Shown here in pieces: positions 14,591 to 23,174 of a stretch of 23,194 nucleotides of DNA; within the stretch, counting starts at the first letter, position 1; every line of letters starts with the position of its first letter. The position numbers and the translations under genes were made by a program. Source of the stretch: a bacterium (GTDB lineage Bacteria; Actinomycetota; Acidimicrobiia; Acidimicrobiales; Bin134); assembly GCA_028820035.1 (NCBI GenBank), contig JAPPKI010000196.1, positions 1-23,194 on the forward strand. The letters are read 5' to 3'. Under the pieces are notes generated by a model, which was not told where the DNA came from, did not search any database, and saw nothing but the letters and a program-made list of their open reading frames with translations.

Positions 14591-16762
14591 TCAGCTCTTC
14601 ATCAAGTAGTCGGCGTCGTCGTCTACCAGCAATAGCTCCACCTCGGCGCGCAGCTCGGCGTGGCGTTGGAGGTCGGGGTCGTCGTCCAACATCTCACCGG
14701 CTGCTTGACGAGCCCACACCACCCAATCCTTGTCCCGGCGCAACGAGGCCAGCTGCAAGTCGCTTCGGCCCTTTTGGCGCTCGCCCAAGATGGTGCCCTC
14801 CCCCCGCAATTCCAAATCGGCCTCGGCCAGCTCGAACCCGTTGGTGGTCTCCACCAGAGCCCGGAGCCGCTCAGCGGCAATCCCCACCGCGTCGGCAGCC
14901 AATAGGCAGCACCACGACTCGTGGACACCCCGACCAACTCGACCTCTGAGCTGGTGAAGCTGCGCGATCCCAAACCGATCGGCGTCCACGATCACCATGA
15001 TGGTGGCGTTGGGCACATCCACCCCCACTTCGATCACGGTGGTGGCCACCAACACGTCGATGCCCCCGCTTCGGAATAGATCCATCACTGATTCCTTCTC
15101 CGCCGGGGTGAGCCGGCCGTGAAGCAGCCCAACCCGCAGTCCGGCCAGCTCATCGGCCTGAAGACGCTCGTAGGTCTCGGTAACCGACCGGGCTTCGATG
15201 CTATCGGACTCCTCGATCAGCGGACACACCACATAGGCCTGTCGGCCCAGCCCGACTTCGTCTCTGACCTGCTCCCACACCTCGGCTTCCTCGGGCGCGG
15301 TTCGGGCCCATCGGGTGGCAATCGGGGTTCGCCCCGGGGGCATCTCATCCAGCGTGGACACGTCCAGGTCGCCGTACACGGTCATGGCTGCGGTTCGGGG
15401 AATGGGGGTGGCCGTCATCACCAGCACATCGGGAGAGGCCGCTTGGGAGCCTTTGGCCCGCAACGCGGCCCGTTGCTCCACTCCGAACCGGTGCTGCTCA
15501 TCCACCACCACGACGCCGAGAGAGGAGAAGTCCACCCCTTCCTGAATGAGGGAGTGGGTGCCGATCACGATGTCAATTGCTCCTGAGGCCAAGGACTCCT
15601 GGATGCGGGTCCGTTCGGCGCCCGCGGTCTGATTGGCAAGCAGCGCCACCCGCAGGGGCCGCTCCGCCAACAGAGAATCGGACGCGGGCACCACCACCCC
15701 GTCAAGCAGAGTCCGGACTCCCAAGTAGTGCTGGGTGGCCAGCACCTCGGTTGGTGCCATCAACGCGCCTTGGTGGCCGCCTTGCACCGCAGTGAGCATG
15801 GCTACCACTGCCACCACGGTCTTGCCCGCCCCCACATCTCCCTGCAAGAGGCGATGCATGGGCACCGGGCGAGCCAAGTCTGCCGCCACTTCGCCGATCA
15901 CCCGCCGCTGGGCGCCGGTCAGGGGAAACCCCAGCGAGTTGGTGAACCGATCGACAAGCTCTCCGCTGGTGTCATGGCTGATGCCCATGGTCGACTGCTC
16001 CACTGCCCGCTTGCGCATGATCAGCTTGAGTTGGAGCCGGAGCAGCTCGTCGAACACCAGCCGATTCCGGGCGGCGTAGTGGACATCCATGGTCTCTGGG
16101 CGATGGATGCTGTCGATGGCCTGGTGGCGGTCGATCAATCCGTGATGCTTCCGCAGGGACTCGGGAACCGGATCGCTGATCCCCCGCTGCTCGGATCGCC
16201 GCAAGGCCTCGTCCACCCACCGCCTGATCTCGCGGGTTTGGAGTCCGGCTTTGCCCGACTGGGGGTAAACCGGCACGATGCGCCCGGTCTCGTCTCCCAC
16301 CAGATCGACTATGGGATTGGTCATCTGGTTCTGACCTCGATACCGGTCCAGTTTCCCGAACACCACCACCTCTTGGCCCTCGGACAACTGGCGATCCCGC
16401 CAAGGCTGATTGAAGAAGATTAAACCCAAACGGCCAGTGTCATCGCCGACCGTCACTCTGACCATCGTTCGGCTGCCTCGGAGCCTCTTGGAGAACACGC
16501 TGTCCACCCGGGCCATCACCATGGCCTCCACCCCGTCTTCCAGGTCGGAGATGGCGGCTCGGTTCGTCCGATCGATGTAGCGACGGGGGTAATAGGACAG
16601 AAGATCTAGCACCGATTCCACCTCGACCGCGGCCAGCGCCTTGGCTTTGACTCGACCCACACCGCTCAGTACTTCGACGTTCATGGCCTTGAAATCGGCC
16701 ATCGTCAGCGGAGGCCGATCGGCCACCTCCTGGTCAGAGCTGACCACCGATGACAGGGTCAC
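14591..16762 (-). CDS. recG: ATP-dependent DNA helicase RecG
   Basis: RecG is a double-stranded DNA translocase that regresses stalled forks and processes recombination intermediates. The 723-residue protein has the N-terminal OB-fold wedge domain (about 30-170), Walker A GDVGAGKT at about 308-315, the DEQH box at about 421-424 followed by RFGV, TATPIPRT, and the C-terminal helicase lobe ending in QLRGRVGRG. The start is GTG at 16762, overlapping the DAK2 gene stop as GTGA. The frame is open further upstream, but that sequence is inside the DAK2 gene and resembles nothing in RecG. Confidence 0.96.
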   Translation of the reverse strand: MTLSSVVSSDQEVADRPPLTMADFKAMNVEVLSGVGRVKAKALAAVEVESVLDLLSYYPRRYIDRTNRAAISDLEDGVEAMVMARVDSVFSKRLRGSRTMVRVTVGDDTGRLGLIFFNQPWRDRQLSEGQEVVVFGKLDRYRGQNQMTNPIVDLVGDETGRIVPVYPQSGKAGLQTREIRRWVDEALRRSEQRGISDPVPESLRKHHGLIDRHQAIDSIHRPETMDVHYAARNRLVFDELLRLQLKLIMRKRAVEQSTMGISHDTSGELVDRFTNSLGFPLTGAQRRVIGEVAADLARPVPMHRLLQGDVGAGKTVVAVVAMLTAVQGGHQGALMAPTEVLATQHYLGVRTLLDGVVVPASDSLLAERPLRVALLANQTAGAERTRIQESLASGAIDIVIGTHSLIQEGVDFSSLGVVVVDEQHRFGVEQRAALRAKGSQAASPDVLVMTATPIPRTAAMTVYGDLDVSTLDEMPPGRTPIATRWARTAPEEAEVWEQVRDEVGLGRQAYVVCPLIEESDSIEARSVTETYERLQADELAGLRVGLLHGRLTPAEKESVMDLFRSGGIDVLVATTVIEVGVDVPNATIMVIVDADRFGIAQLHQLRGRVGRGVHESWCCLLAADAVGIAAERLRALVETTNGFELAEADLELRGEGTILGERQKGRSDLQLASLRRDKDWVVWARQAAGEMLDDDPDLQRHAELRAEVELLLVDDDADYLMKS

Positions 16763-18435
16763 TCCACCCCGAAATAGAACGGATAGAGCGGCTGGTTGCC
16801 CTCGTGGATCTCCACTTCCACCGCGGGATGGCGCTCGGCCAGCCAAGCGGCCACTTCGTCGACCTCGGCGGTCGTGGCATCGGCGCCGGAGATGACTGTG
16901 ACCAGCTCATGGCTGTCGTCGATGAGCTCGTCCAAGAGCCCGGTGGCCGCCTGAGCCGCGCTTGGGGCCACCACCCGCAGCCCGCTTCGATCCAGTCCCA
17001 GCCACTGGCCCGCGGCAATGGGTCCCATCTCGCTCTCGGTTTCGCGCACCGCTTGGGTGATCTCCCCGGTCACCACGTCGGCGGCGGCTTCGGCCATGGC
17101 CGACAGATTCTGTTCAGCATCGGCCGACGGGTCGTAGGCCATCAAGGCGGCCAGGCCTTCGGCGATGCCCCGGGTGGGCACCACTCGCACGGTAGCGCCG
17201 GTGCATTCGTCCACCCGCTCAGCCACCGGCACGATGTTCTTGTTGTTGGGCAGCAACACGATCTCGGAAGCGTCGAGCTGCTCGACAGCCTGCACGAAAT
17301 GCTCTGTGGAGGGATTCATGGTCTGGCCTCCGGCAATGACCGCTCGAACCCCTAGTGATTCGAAGATGCGGCGCACTCCTGTTCCCACCGATACCGCAAC
17401 AACCGCGGTGCGCACCGGCTCGCCGGCCACCGTGGTGACCGTGCCGCCGATCTCGGCCTCAGCCATCGACTCGATGTGTTCAACCTGCTCGAACAAATCA
17501 GTCACCCGAATTTCGAACGGGCGACCGACGCCGATACCCGCCTCGATGCTGGCCCCGATGTCGTTGCTGTGGATGTGGCAATTCCACAGGCCATCGCCAC
17601 CCACCACCACGATGGAATCACCCAAGGCCTCCCAGGCGGAACGGAAGTCGCCGATGCGGTCGTCGTCGGTCTCCAAGAAGAACATGACCTCATAGCGGGT
17701 GCCGTCGCCTTCGTCATCGGAGTGATGAGGGTGATCGGCACCGTGGGGGTAGTCGGCCCCGGCTACCGCCGCGCCCACCCCCGCGGTTGGGTCCACCGGC
17801 GGCGGGTCGGGCAGCGGCCGGCCGTCCATCGCGGTGATCAGCGCATCCAGAAAGAGCAGAAACCCTGCTCCCCCGGCGTCAACCACATTGGCCCGGGCGA
17901 GTTGCGGCAACAGCTCCGGGGTGCGGTCCAGTGAGGCCCGCCCCGCCCGCTGGCATTCCTCCACCATTTGGACGAGACCGTCGACGCCCACCTCAATCGC
18001 CTCGGAGGCGGCTGTCGCCACATCCCTCACCACAGTCAGGATGGTTCCCTCCACCGGGGTGGATACCGCCTCGTCGGCCGCGGCCGAAGCCTGTTTCAGC
18101 GCACCGGCCAGTACATGGGGATCCATATGGCCGGCCGCGGCCACCGTGTCGGCCAAGCCGCGCAAGATCTGCGACAGGATCACTCCAGAGTTGCCCCGAG
18201 CCCCCATGAGCGATCCGTGGCTGATGGCGTGGCACACCTCGGCCATCCCCTCACCAGCGCCGGTCACCTCGGCCACCACCGTTTCCAGGGTGAGCGCCAT
18301 GTTGGTGCCGGTATCGCCATCGGGAACCGGGTAAACGTTGAGCTGGTTGATGACGTCCCGGTGCATGCCGAGGACGTCTCGGTACCGCTCCATCGCCGCC
18401 CGCAATCCATCGGCACCCAGCCGGTTTGCCGTCAT
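16759..18435 (-). CDS. DAK2-domain (FakA-like) kinase
   Basis: This resembles FakA, the ATP-binding subunit of fatty-acid kinase, which phosphorylates a fatty acid held by a FakB (DegV-like) protein. Of 558 residues, the DAK2 domain covers about 1-205, with NVYPVPDGDTGTN at 33-45 and GARGNSGVILSQ at 78-89. A Pro/His/Asp-rich linker (about 206-246) follows, then a middle domain containing WNCHIHSND and a C-terminal FakA domain ending FYFGVE. No fakB is in the window. The gene is first in the minus-strand run and overlaps recG, as in other actinobacteria. The ATG at 18435 has a GAGGAG only one base away, so initiation is either inefficient or uses the weaker AGG further upstream. Confidence 0.9.
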   Translation of the reverse strand: MTANRLGADGLRAAMERYRDVLGMHRDVINQLNVYPVPDGDTGTNMALTLETVVAEVTGAGEGMAEVCHAISHGSLMGARGNSGVILSQILRGLADTVAAAGHMDPHVLAGALKQASAAADEAVSTPVEGTILTVVRDVATAASEAIEVGVDGLVQMVEECQRAGRASLDRTPELLPQLARANVVDAGGAGFLLFLDALITAMDGRPLPDPPPVDPTAGVGAAVAGADYPHGADHPHHSDDEGDGTRYEVMFFLETDDDRIGDFRSAWEALGDSIVVVGGDGLWNCHIHSNDIGASIEAGIGVGRPFEIRVTDLFEQVEHIESMAEAEIGGTVTTVAGEPVRTAVVAVSVGTGVRRIFESLGVRAVIAGGQTMNPSTEHFVQAVEQLDASEIVLLPNNKNIVPVAERVDECTGATVRVVPTRGIAEGLAALMAYDPSADAEQNLSAMAEAAADVVTGEITQAVRETESEMGPIAAGQWLGLDRSGLRVVAPSAAQAATGLLDELIDDSHELVTVISGADATTAEVDEVAAWLAERHPAVEVEIHEGNQPLYPFYFGVE

Positions 18436-18534
18436 GCTCCTCGATGCTACCTAGTCGAGCCTGCCCGACTCGCGAACCGTCTGGACCAGCCATTACCCTG
18501 CCATAATCCCCGATCACTGTCAGAAAGAGTCCCT
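18436..18534. promoter_or_regulatory. Divergent promoter region between the DAK2 gene and the cold-shock-like gene
   Basis: This is the only divergent spacer in the window and must drive both the long minus-strand run and the plus-strand pair. A CATAAT at 18502-18507 is a plausible -10 for the plus direction, giving a leader of about 20 bases, but no good -35 is seen at the right spacing. A weak 5-bp inverted repeat (AGTCG at 18453-18457, CGACT at 18466-18470) is present. I could not pick a minus-strand promoter. Confidence 0.4.
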
Positions 18535-18783
18535 GTGCAGGGTGTGATCAAGGCATACGATCCCGCAACCGGTCTTGGCGTTGTGGTGCGAGACACCGAC
18601 CTGGCCGAGTTCGACTTGGCTGCCGATGCGCTAGAGGGATCGGTGTTCCGGATGCTGCGCCAAGGCCAGCGAGTGCTGTTCGATCTGGATGAAGGGCAAG
18701 CCACCCGTCTGCGGTTGGGCTCAGAGGTAGACATGGGCACCCCATCCTTCCTCACCGCCGCCGGCGACCCGGAGCCCGCGTGA
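18535..18783 (+). CDS. Small cold-shock-fold-like protein
   Basis: This 82-residue protein begins Val(Met)-Gln-Gly-Val-Ile-Lys-Ala-Tyr-Asp-Pro-Ala-Thr-Gly-Leu-Gly and ends its core with Gly-Gln-Arg-Val-Leu-Phe-Asp-Leu...Gln-Ala-Thr-Arg-Leu. The pattern matches the cold-shock domain (GxVKxYDxxxGxGF...GQxVxFD...A), a nucleic-acid-binding OB fold. The aromatic RNP motifs are weak: Gly-Leu-Gly-Val-Val-Val replaces the usual Gly-Phe-Gly-Phe-Ile, so RNA binding is uncertain. Start is GTG at 18535 with AAAGAG upstream. Its TGA overlaps the pckA GTG (GTGA), so the two are probably made together. Confidence 0.75.
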   Translation: MQGVIKAYDPATGLGVVVRDTDLAEFDLAADALEGSVFRMLRQGQRVLFDLDEGQATRLRLGSEVDMGTPSFLTAAGDPEPA

Positions 18784-20438
18784 GCCCTTCGGTTGCCGAC
18801 CAGCTAGGCGCTCGCTTCGGCTTGGACTCGGTGGACATCCGGGCCGGGCTGACCCAAGACGAGCTGTTCGCCGCCGCCATCGCCGGAGACCGGGGCCGCA
18901 CCCGCATCGATGGAGGCGAGCACGACCAGAAGGCGTTCGCCACCGCTTTGGGCACCGACGGGCCGCTGATCTTCTACTCCGATCCCACGTGTACCGGCCG
19001 TCCCGTTCAGGACACCTTTGCGCTGGCCTGGCCCGAGTTGGTGGACGACGTGTGGTGGAAGGCGGACTTCAACAAGCTGGACGGCGACCACTACTCGGGA
19101 TTGCTGGAGCGAGTGCTGGCCCATCTGAACGAGCGGCAGGCTGTGCTGTACACCGCCGACGTGTTCTGCGGCTGGGATCCCGAGTTCGCCATCCCCTACC
19201 GGCTGGTGAGCGAGTACGCAACCCACGCCTACTTCGCCAACATCATGTTCCCCAAAGGCGTGCGCGACGACGCCGACCGCGATGCCGTGGGCTGGACCAT
19301 GATCAACGTCCCCAGCTTCCGCTGCGATCCCGACCGCGACGGCACCCGCACCGACCGGGCGGTCATCATGGACCTGCGCAACCGGCTGGGGCTGGTTCTC
19401 GGGCGGGCCGACTACTGCGGAGTGGTCAAGAAGACCATGTTCACGGTGATGAACTTCGTGCTGCCCGATGCCAAGCAGCTCACCATGCACTGCTCGGCCA
19501 ACGTGGACGACAGCGGCAACAGCGCCATCCTGTTCGGCTTGTCCGGCACCGGGAAGACCACGTTGTCAGCCGATCCCGACCGCAGCCTGATCGGCGACGA
19601 CGAGCATGTGTGGACCGAGACAGGAGTCTCCAACTTCGAGGACGGGTGCTACGCCAAGCTCATCGACTTGGACAAAGAGGCCGAGCCCATCATTGCCGCC
19701 GCATTGTCGAGGGGGGGAACCCTCATCGAGAACGTTCCCGCCCTGCCCGGCCGGGATCTGGCCGACACCGACCCCCAAGAATTCGACCTCGCCGACGACT
19801 CCATCACTGAGAACACCCGGTTCGCTTATCCGCTCTCGTGCAACCCCCACGTGGCCCCTGGCGCCAAAGGGCCTCATCCCCGCACCATCGTGCTGTTGAC
19901 CGCCGATGCTTTCGGCGTGCTCCCCCCGGTGTCGATCCTCGATCGGGACGAGGTGATGTACCACTTCGTGATGGGGTTCACCGCCAAGCTGGCTGGCACG
20001 GAAGTGGGCGTGGTGGAGCCGCAGGCCACGTTCAGCGCCTGTTTCGGAGCGCCGTTCATGTCGCACAAGCCATCGGTGTACGCCGAGCTGCTGGCCCATC
20101 GCATGGATGCCCACTCGGCCCGCTGCATCCTGTTGAACACCGGCTGGTCGGGAGGGCCCTACGGGGTTGGGAACCGCATGTCCATCTCCCACACCCGGGC
20201 GCTGCTCAACGCGGCCCTCAACGGCGACCTCGACACCGTGGACACCGTCAGGCTCCCCATCTTGGGGCTGCGAATCCCCGTCTCGTGCCCGGGTGTCCCC
20301 GATGAGGTGTTGAACCCCCGGAACACCTGGAGCGATCCCGACGCCTACGACGAAGCCGCCGTTCGGCTGCGCGACCTGTTCCGCCAGAACTACCAGGACC
20401 AGGACTACGCCTCTTTGGGCATCAAGGCGATGCTCTAG
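18780..20438 (+). CDS. pckA: Phosphoenolpyruvate carboxykinase (ATP)
   Basis: This enzyme makes PEP from oxaloacetate and ATP (EC 4.1.1.49), the entry step of gluconeogenesis. The 552-residue sequence is the ATP-type family: MHCSANV followed by the kinase-1a loop GLSGTGKTT at 253-261, the kinase-2 segment IGDDEHVW at 271-278, and GFTAKLAGTE. Many actinobacteria such as mycobacteria use the unrelated-in-sequence GTP type, so the ATP type is informative for placing the organism. GTG start at 18780 overlaps the preceding small gene. The stop is two bases from the convergent galE stop. Confidence 0.96.
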   Translation: MSPSVADQLGARFGLDSVDIRAGLTQDELFAAAIAGDRGRTRIDGGEHDQKAFATALGTDGPLIFYSDPTCTGRPVQDTFALAWPELVDDVWWKADFNKLDGDHYSGLLERVLAHLNERQAVLYTADVFCGWDPEFAIPYRLVSEYATHAYFANIMFPKGVRDDADRDAVGWTMINVPSFRCDPDRDGTRTDRAVIMDLRNRLGLVLGRADYCGVVKKTMFTVMNFVLPDAKQLTMHCSANVDDSGNSAILFGLSGTGKTTLSADPDRSLIGDDEHVWTETGVSNFEDGCYAKLIDLDKEAEPIIAAALSRGGTLIENVPALPGRDLADTDPQEFDLADDSITENTRFAYPLSCNPHVAPGAKGPHPRTIVLLTADAFGVLPPVSILDRDEVMYHFVMGFTAKLAGTEVGVVEPQATFSACFGAPFMSHKPSVYAELLAHRMDAHSARCILLNTGWSGGPYGVGNRMSISHTRALLNAALNGDLDTVDTVRLPILGLRIPVSCPGVPDEVLNPRNTWSDPDAYDEAAVRLRDLFRQNYQDQDYASLGIKAML

Positions 20439-20440
20439 GG

Positions 20441-21463
20441 CTAGCCGCCCCGAAATCCCTGGGGATGGGTTGACTGCCAGGCCCAGGCATCTCGACACAT
20501 TTCTGCCAATGTCCGGCTAGCCGACCAGCCCAGTTCCTTGAGTGCCTTGCCCGGGTCGGCCCACAACTCGGGCACGTCGCCCGGGCGGCGGTCTAGCTCC
20601 TCATAGGGCAGGGGGTGGCCGGTGGCCTCCCGCATGGCGGCGACAACCTCCAACACTGAGGCACCCTGACCAGTGCCCAGGTTGTAGGTGTGCGCTTCCC
20701 CGGAAGAGGCCTCCAATTGCTCCAAGGCGGCCACATGGCCACCGGCCAAGTCCATCACGTGGATGTAGTCGCGCAACGCGGTGCCGTCGGGAGTGGGATA
20801 GTCGGTGCCGTAGAGCGGCAGTTGGGGGTGGCGCCCTACGGCCACTTGGAGCAGGTAAGGCATCAAGTTGCCGGGAATGCCCTCGGGATCCTCCCCGATC
20901 AATCCGCTGGAGTGGGCGCCCACCGGGTTGAAATAGCGAAGCAAAGCCGCCGACCAACGGGGGTCGGCCCGAACCACGTCAGCAATCATCTGCTCGATGA
21001 GGAGCTTGGTCCAGCCGTAGGGATTGGCCGGGCGGGTTGTGGCCGTCTCGGGTACCGGCAGTTCGTCAGGCAGCCCATAAACCGTGGCTGAGGAAGAGAA
21101 CACGATCCGGCGAACCCCACTGCGCTCCATCACTGCCAAGAGAATGGCGGCCGACTCCAGGTTGTGGCGGTAGTACCGCAGCGGGTTGGCCACTGAGTCG
21201 GGCACGGATTTGAGGCCCGCGAAGTGCAACACCGCGTCGGGGCGGACGTCGACCACGACTTTCTCCAGCGCGGATTCGTCCCGACAGTCGGCTATGTCGA
21301 GACGAGGGCGGTGGCCGGCGATCTCCCCCACCGCGTCGATGGCGGCGGAGGAGGAGTTGGCCAGGCTGTCCAGCACCGCCACCTCGTAGCCGGCCTCGAG
21401 CAGGGCGACGCAGGTGTGGCTGCCGATGTAACCCGCTCCCCCGGTCACCAGCACCGTCGCCAT
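20441..21463 (-). CDS. galE: UDP-glucose 4-epimerase
   Basis: GalE interconverts UDP-glucose and UDP-galactose for sugar catabolism and cell-surface polysaccharides. The extended short-chain dehydrogenase fold shows the NAD motif GGAGYIGSH at 8-16, FSSSATVYG with Ser124, and the catalytic Tyr149-x-x-x-Lys153 in NPYGWTK. These positions match the E. coli numbering. I prefer ATG at 21463 (340 residues) to a GTG three codons earlier; neither has a clear ribosome site. It converges on pckA and looks monocistronic or co-transcribed with the gene upstream, 48 bases away. Confidence 0.94.
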   Translation of the reverse strand: MATVLVTGGAGYIGSHTCVALLEAGYEVAVLDSLANSSSAAIDAVGEIAGHRPRLDIADCRDESALEKVVVDVRPDAVLHFAGLKSVPDSVANPLRYYRHNLESAAILLAVMERSGVRRIVFSSSATVYGLPDELPVPETATTRPANPYGWTKLLIEQMIADVVRADPRWSAALLRYFNPVGAHSSGLIGEDPEGIPGNLMPYLLQVAVGRHPQLPLYGTDYPTPDGTALRDYIHVMDLAGGHVAALEQLEASSGEAHTYNLGTGQGASVLEVVAAMREATGHPLPYEELDRRPGDVPELWADPGKALKELGWSASRTLAEMCRDAWAWQSTHPQGFRGG

Positions 21464-21511
21464 GTTGGGCACGTTAGCGGCGTGTTGTTGGGGCAGAGCA
21501 GCAGACTGCGG

Positions 21512-23110
21512 CTAGCCCGGCCCTCGCAGGACGCGCGTCTTGCCGTACATGGAGCCGAATAGCAGCCGGCCGTCGTCGTCCACGGTTACCCCCGCACCGA
21601 TGGTGTTGAACTTGGAACCACCCAGTACGTAGTGGAACCGCGACTGGCCGGTAGCCCAGTCAGCGGCCTCGATCGTCCAGCGCTCGTCGCGAACTCCGCA
21701 GGTGTAGACCAACCCGCTCTCTTCGGCCACAAAGGGAACCGAATTCGGCGAGGAGATGTCGAGGTTGACCCATGCCTCCTTCAGCTCTCGGGACGCCGGA
21801 TCCCATTCGTATTTGTGGAGGCCGTGGGGCTGGTACTCCGGCTTGTGGCCGAGCATGAAGCACAGCATCCGGGCCGCTTGCGCGGGAAAGCCATCAGGGA
21901 TCGAGGCCGGCTCGTTGTTCACCGTCATCGCGCCGTATCCCGACACGGTGATCGACTGCTCGGTCTTGATCTCAGCCAGGTCGGGGTTGCCCATATTGGC
22001 CGGCCCGATGCCGGCAATGCGGCGGTCCGGGGCGTTGGGCAGCTGCTCCCAGTCGTCGGGAATCTCGTCTCGCCACAACAGTGTGATGTTGACCACCTCG
22101 TCGCCGTCGCCGATGACCACGAACTTGTCCTCGTCGGGGCCGAAACCCATGAGCGATGGCGTGGTGCCCGAGCCGCAACCGCCGCCGTTGCGATAGGGCA
22201 CCATCCAGCAGCCGTGAGCAGGATCGTCGGTGATCTCGGTGCCCGTCCAACGCAGCTTGTGGTGGTGGTCGTTGGACGACACGTAGATGCCGTTGTCCTG
22301 GTCAACGCAGATGCTGGTGCGAACCCAGCCGTAGCCGGTATTGCCCCGCTCGGCTGCTCGTTTAGCGCAGTACTCGGCGGCGATCTCGGCCCCGCCGGCT
22401 ATCTGAAGGGCGTGATAGGCGCTGAAGTCGCGCTCCAGAACTATGACCCAGCCGTGATCGGTGGTCATCACCAGCTTGCCGTCGAAGGTCATGTTCATCC
22501 CCACGAAGAAGCCCTCGATGTGGTCGGGCTTGTTCCATCGGTCCCGCTCCGCAATGGGCGACGCCGGATCGGAGGGATCGGTCTCCACGTAGGCCACCGC
22601 GTGGTCTTTGCGACCTAGAAACAGAGTGTGGTCGCAATCCAGCAGCGCATAGACCCCGTCTATTCCGGTCATGAACTTCATCGACAGCTCGATGGCGTGT
22701 TCAACGGCATCCCAGCCGTCCTTCTTGTCGAGGCCGAGCAAATTGACCTCCAGATCTTCGATGGGAGTGCGACCTTCCCCGCCGACAATCTCGTGATCGG
22801 CCAGCATCTCAAGGGTCTCGTAGTCGAGCTTGGCGATGTTCTGGCGCCCGTTGCTCCACACCACCCGTCGGCCGTCGGGATACAGCCCCGAAATCAAATG
22901 GCCGAAATGGCACGGACCGAGCCAGGCGTACTGGAGGTCGGTCGTCTCGTTGAGCGTCTCGGTGGGGCCCTCTGGCCCACGCCAGGGCACGTTGTCCTGC
23001 TGGTCGCACCGGCCATGGGCAATGCCGTAGGAAGAATCGGCGAGATACGGATTGGCGGGAGCACCGTTCATGGGCCGACATCTTTGCCCACCCAACGGAC
23101 AAAGTCTCAT
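21512..23110 (-). CDS. Predicted beta-propeller protein of unknown function
   Basis: I do not recognise this 532-residue protein as a named enzyme. It has no signal peptide or membrane helix, so it is probably cytoplasmic. The sequence shows repeated units in which a short Asp/Gly turn (PDGRRVVW, FDGKLVMTTDHGW, DQDNGIYVSSNDHHHK, EDKFVVIGDGDE, EESGLVYTCGV, DDDGRLLFGSMYGK) is followed by beta-like strands. About six such blades suggest a propeller of the quinoprotein-like type. There are several Cys and a His-rich turn (DHHHK) that could bind metal. The ATG at 23110 has GGAAGGG six bases upstream; a second ATG at 23071 lacks one. Function cannot be assigned from context. Confidence 0.75.
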   Translation of the reverse strand: MRLCPLGGQRCRPMNGAPANPYLADSSYGIAHGRCDQQDNVPWRGPEGPTETLNETTDLQYAWLGPCHFGHLISGLYPDGRRVVWSNGRQNIAKLDYETLEMLADHEIVGGEGRTPIEDLEVNLLGLDKKDGWDAVEHAIELSMKFMTGIDGVYALLDCDHTLFLGRKDHAVAYVETDPSDPASPIAERDRWNKPDHIEGFFVGMNMTFDGKLVMTTDHGWVIVLERDFSAYHALQIAGGAEIAAEYCAKRAAERGNTGYGWVRTSICVDQDNGIYVSSNDHHHKLRWTGTEITDDPAHGCWMVPYRNGGGCGSGTTPSLMGFGPDEDKFVVIGDGDEVVNITLLWRDEIPDDWEQLPNAPDRRIAGIGPANMGNPDLAEIKTEQSITVSGYGAMTVNNEPASIPDGFPAQAARMLCFMLGHKPEYQPHGLHKYEWDPASRELKEAWVNLDISSPNSVPFVAEESGLVYTCGVRDERWTIEAADWATGQSRFHYVLGGSKFNTIGAGVTVDDDGRLLFGSMYGKTRVLRGPG

Positions 23111-23116
23111 CTGTAA

Positions 23117-23123
23117 CCCTTCC
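23117..23123 (-). promoter_or_regulatory. Ribosome binding site of the beta-propeller gene
   Basis: GGAAGGG lies six bases before the ATG at 23110 on the minus strand and supports it over the ATG at 23071. Confidence 0.65.
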
Positions 23124-23134
23124 GGTGGCTGAAG

Positions 23135-23174
23135 CAGTCAAACCCAGGAAAGTGGCCATCGAGGCCACTGACTG
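23135..23174. repeat. Nested inverted repeat upstream of the beta-propeller gene
   Basis: The inner stem is AGTGGCC (23151-23157) with GGCCACT (23163-23169) around a 5-base loop. An outer pair, CAGTCA (23135-23140) and TGACTG (23169-23174), shares the same centre with a one-sided bulge. It lies about 25-65 bases before the ATG. It may be an operator, a leader hairpin, or a weak terminator of a gene beyond the right edge; only a short T-run follows on the minus strand. Confidence 0.5.

Noticed and set aside
16763..16846. Upstream extension of recG
   Set aside because: It lies within the DAK2 gene, matches no RecG sequence, and the GTGA overlap at 16762 gives a better start.
19566..20498. Long minus-strand open frame (310 codons) opposite pckA
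   Set aside because: It mirrors the strongly conserved pckA coding sequence, has no ribosome site or family resemblance, and is the kind of shadow frame expected in G+C-rich DNA.
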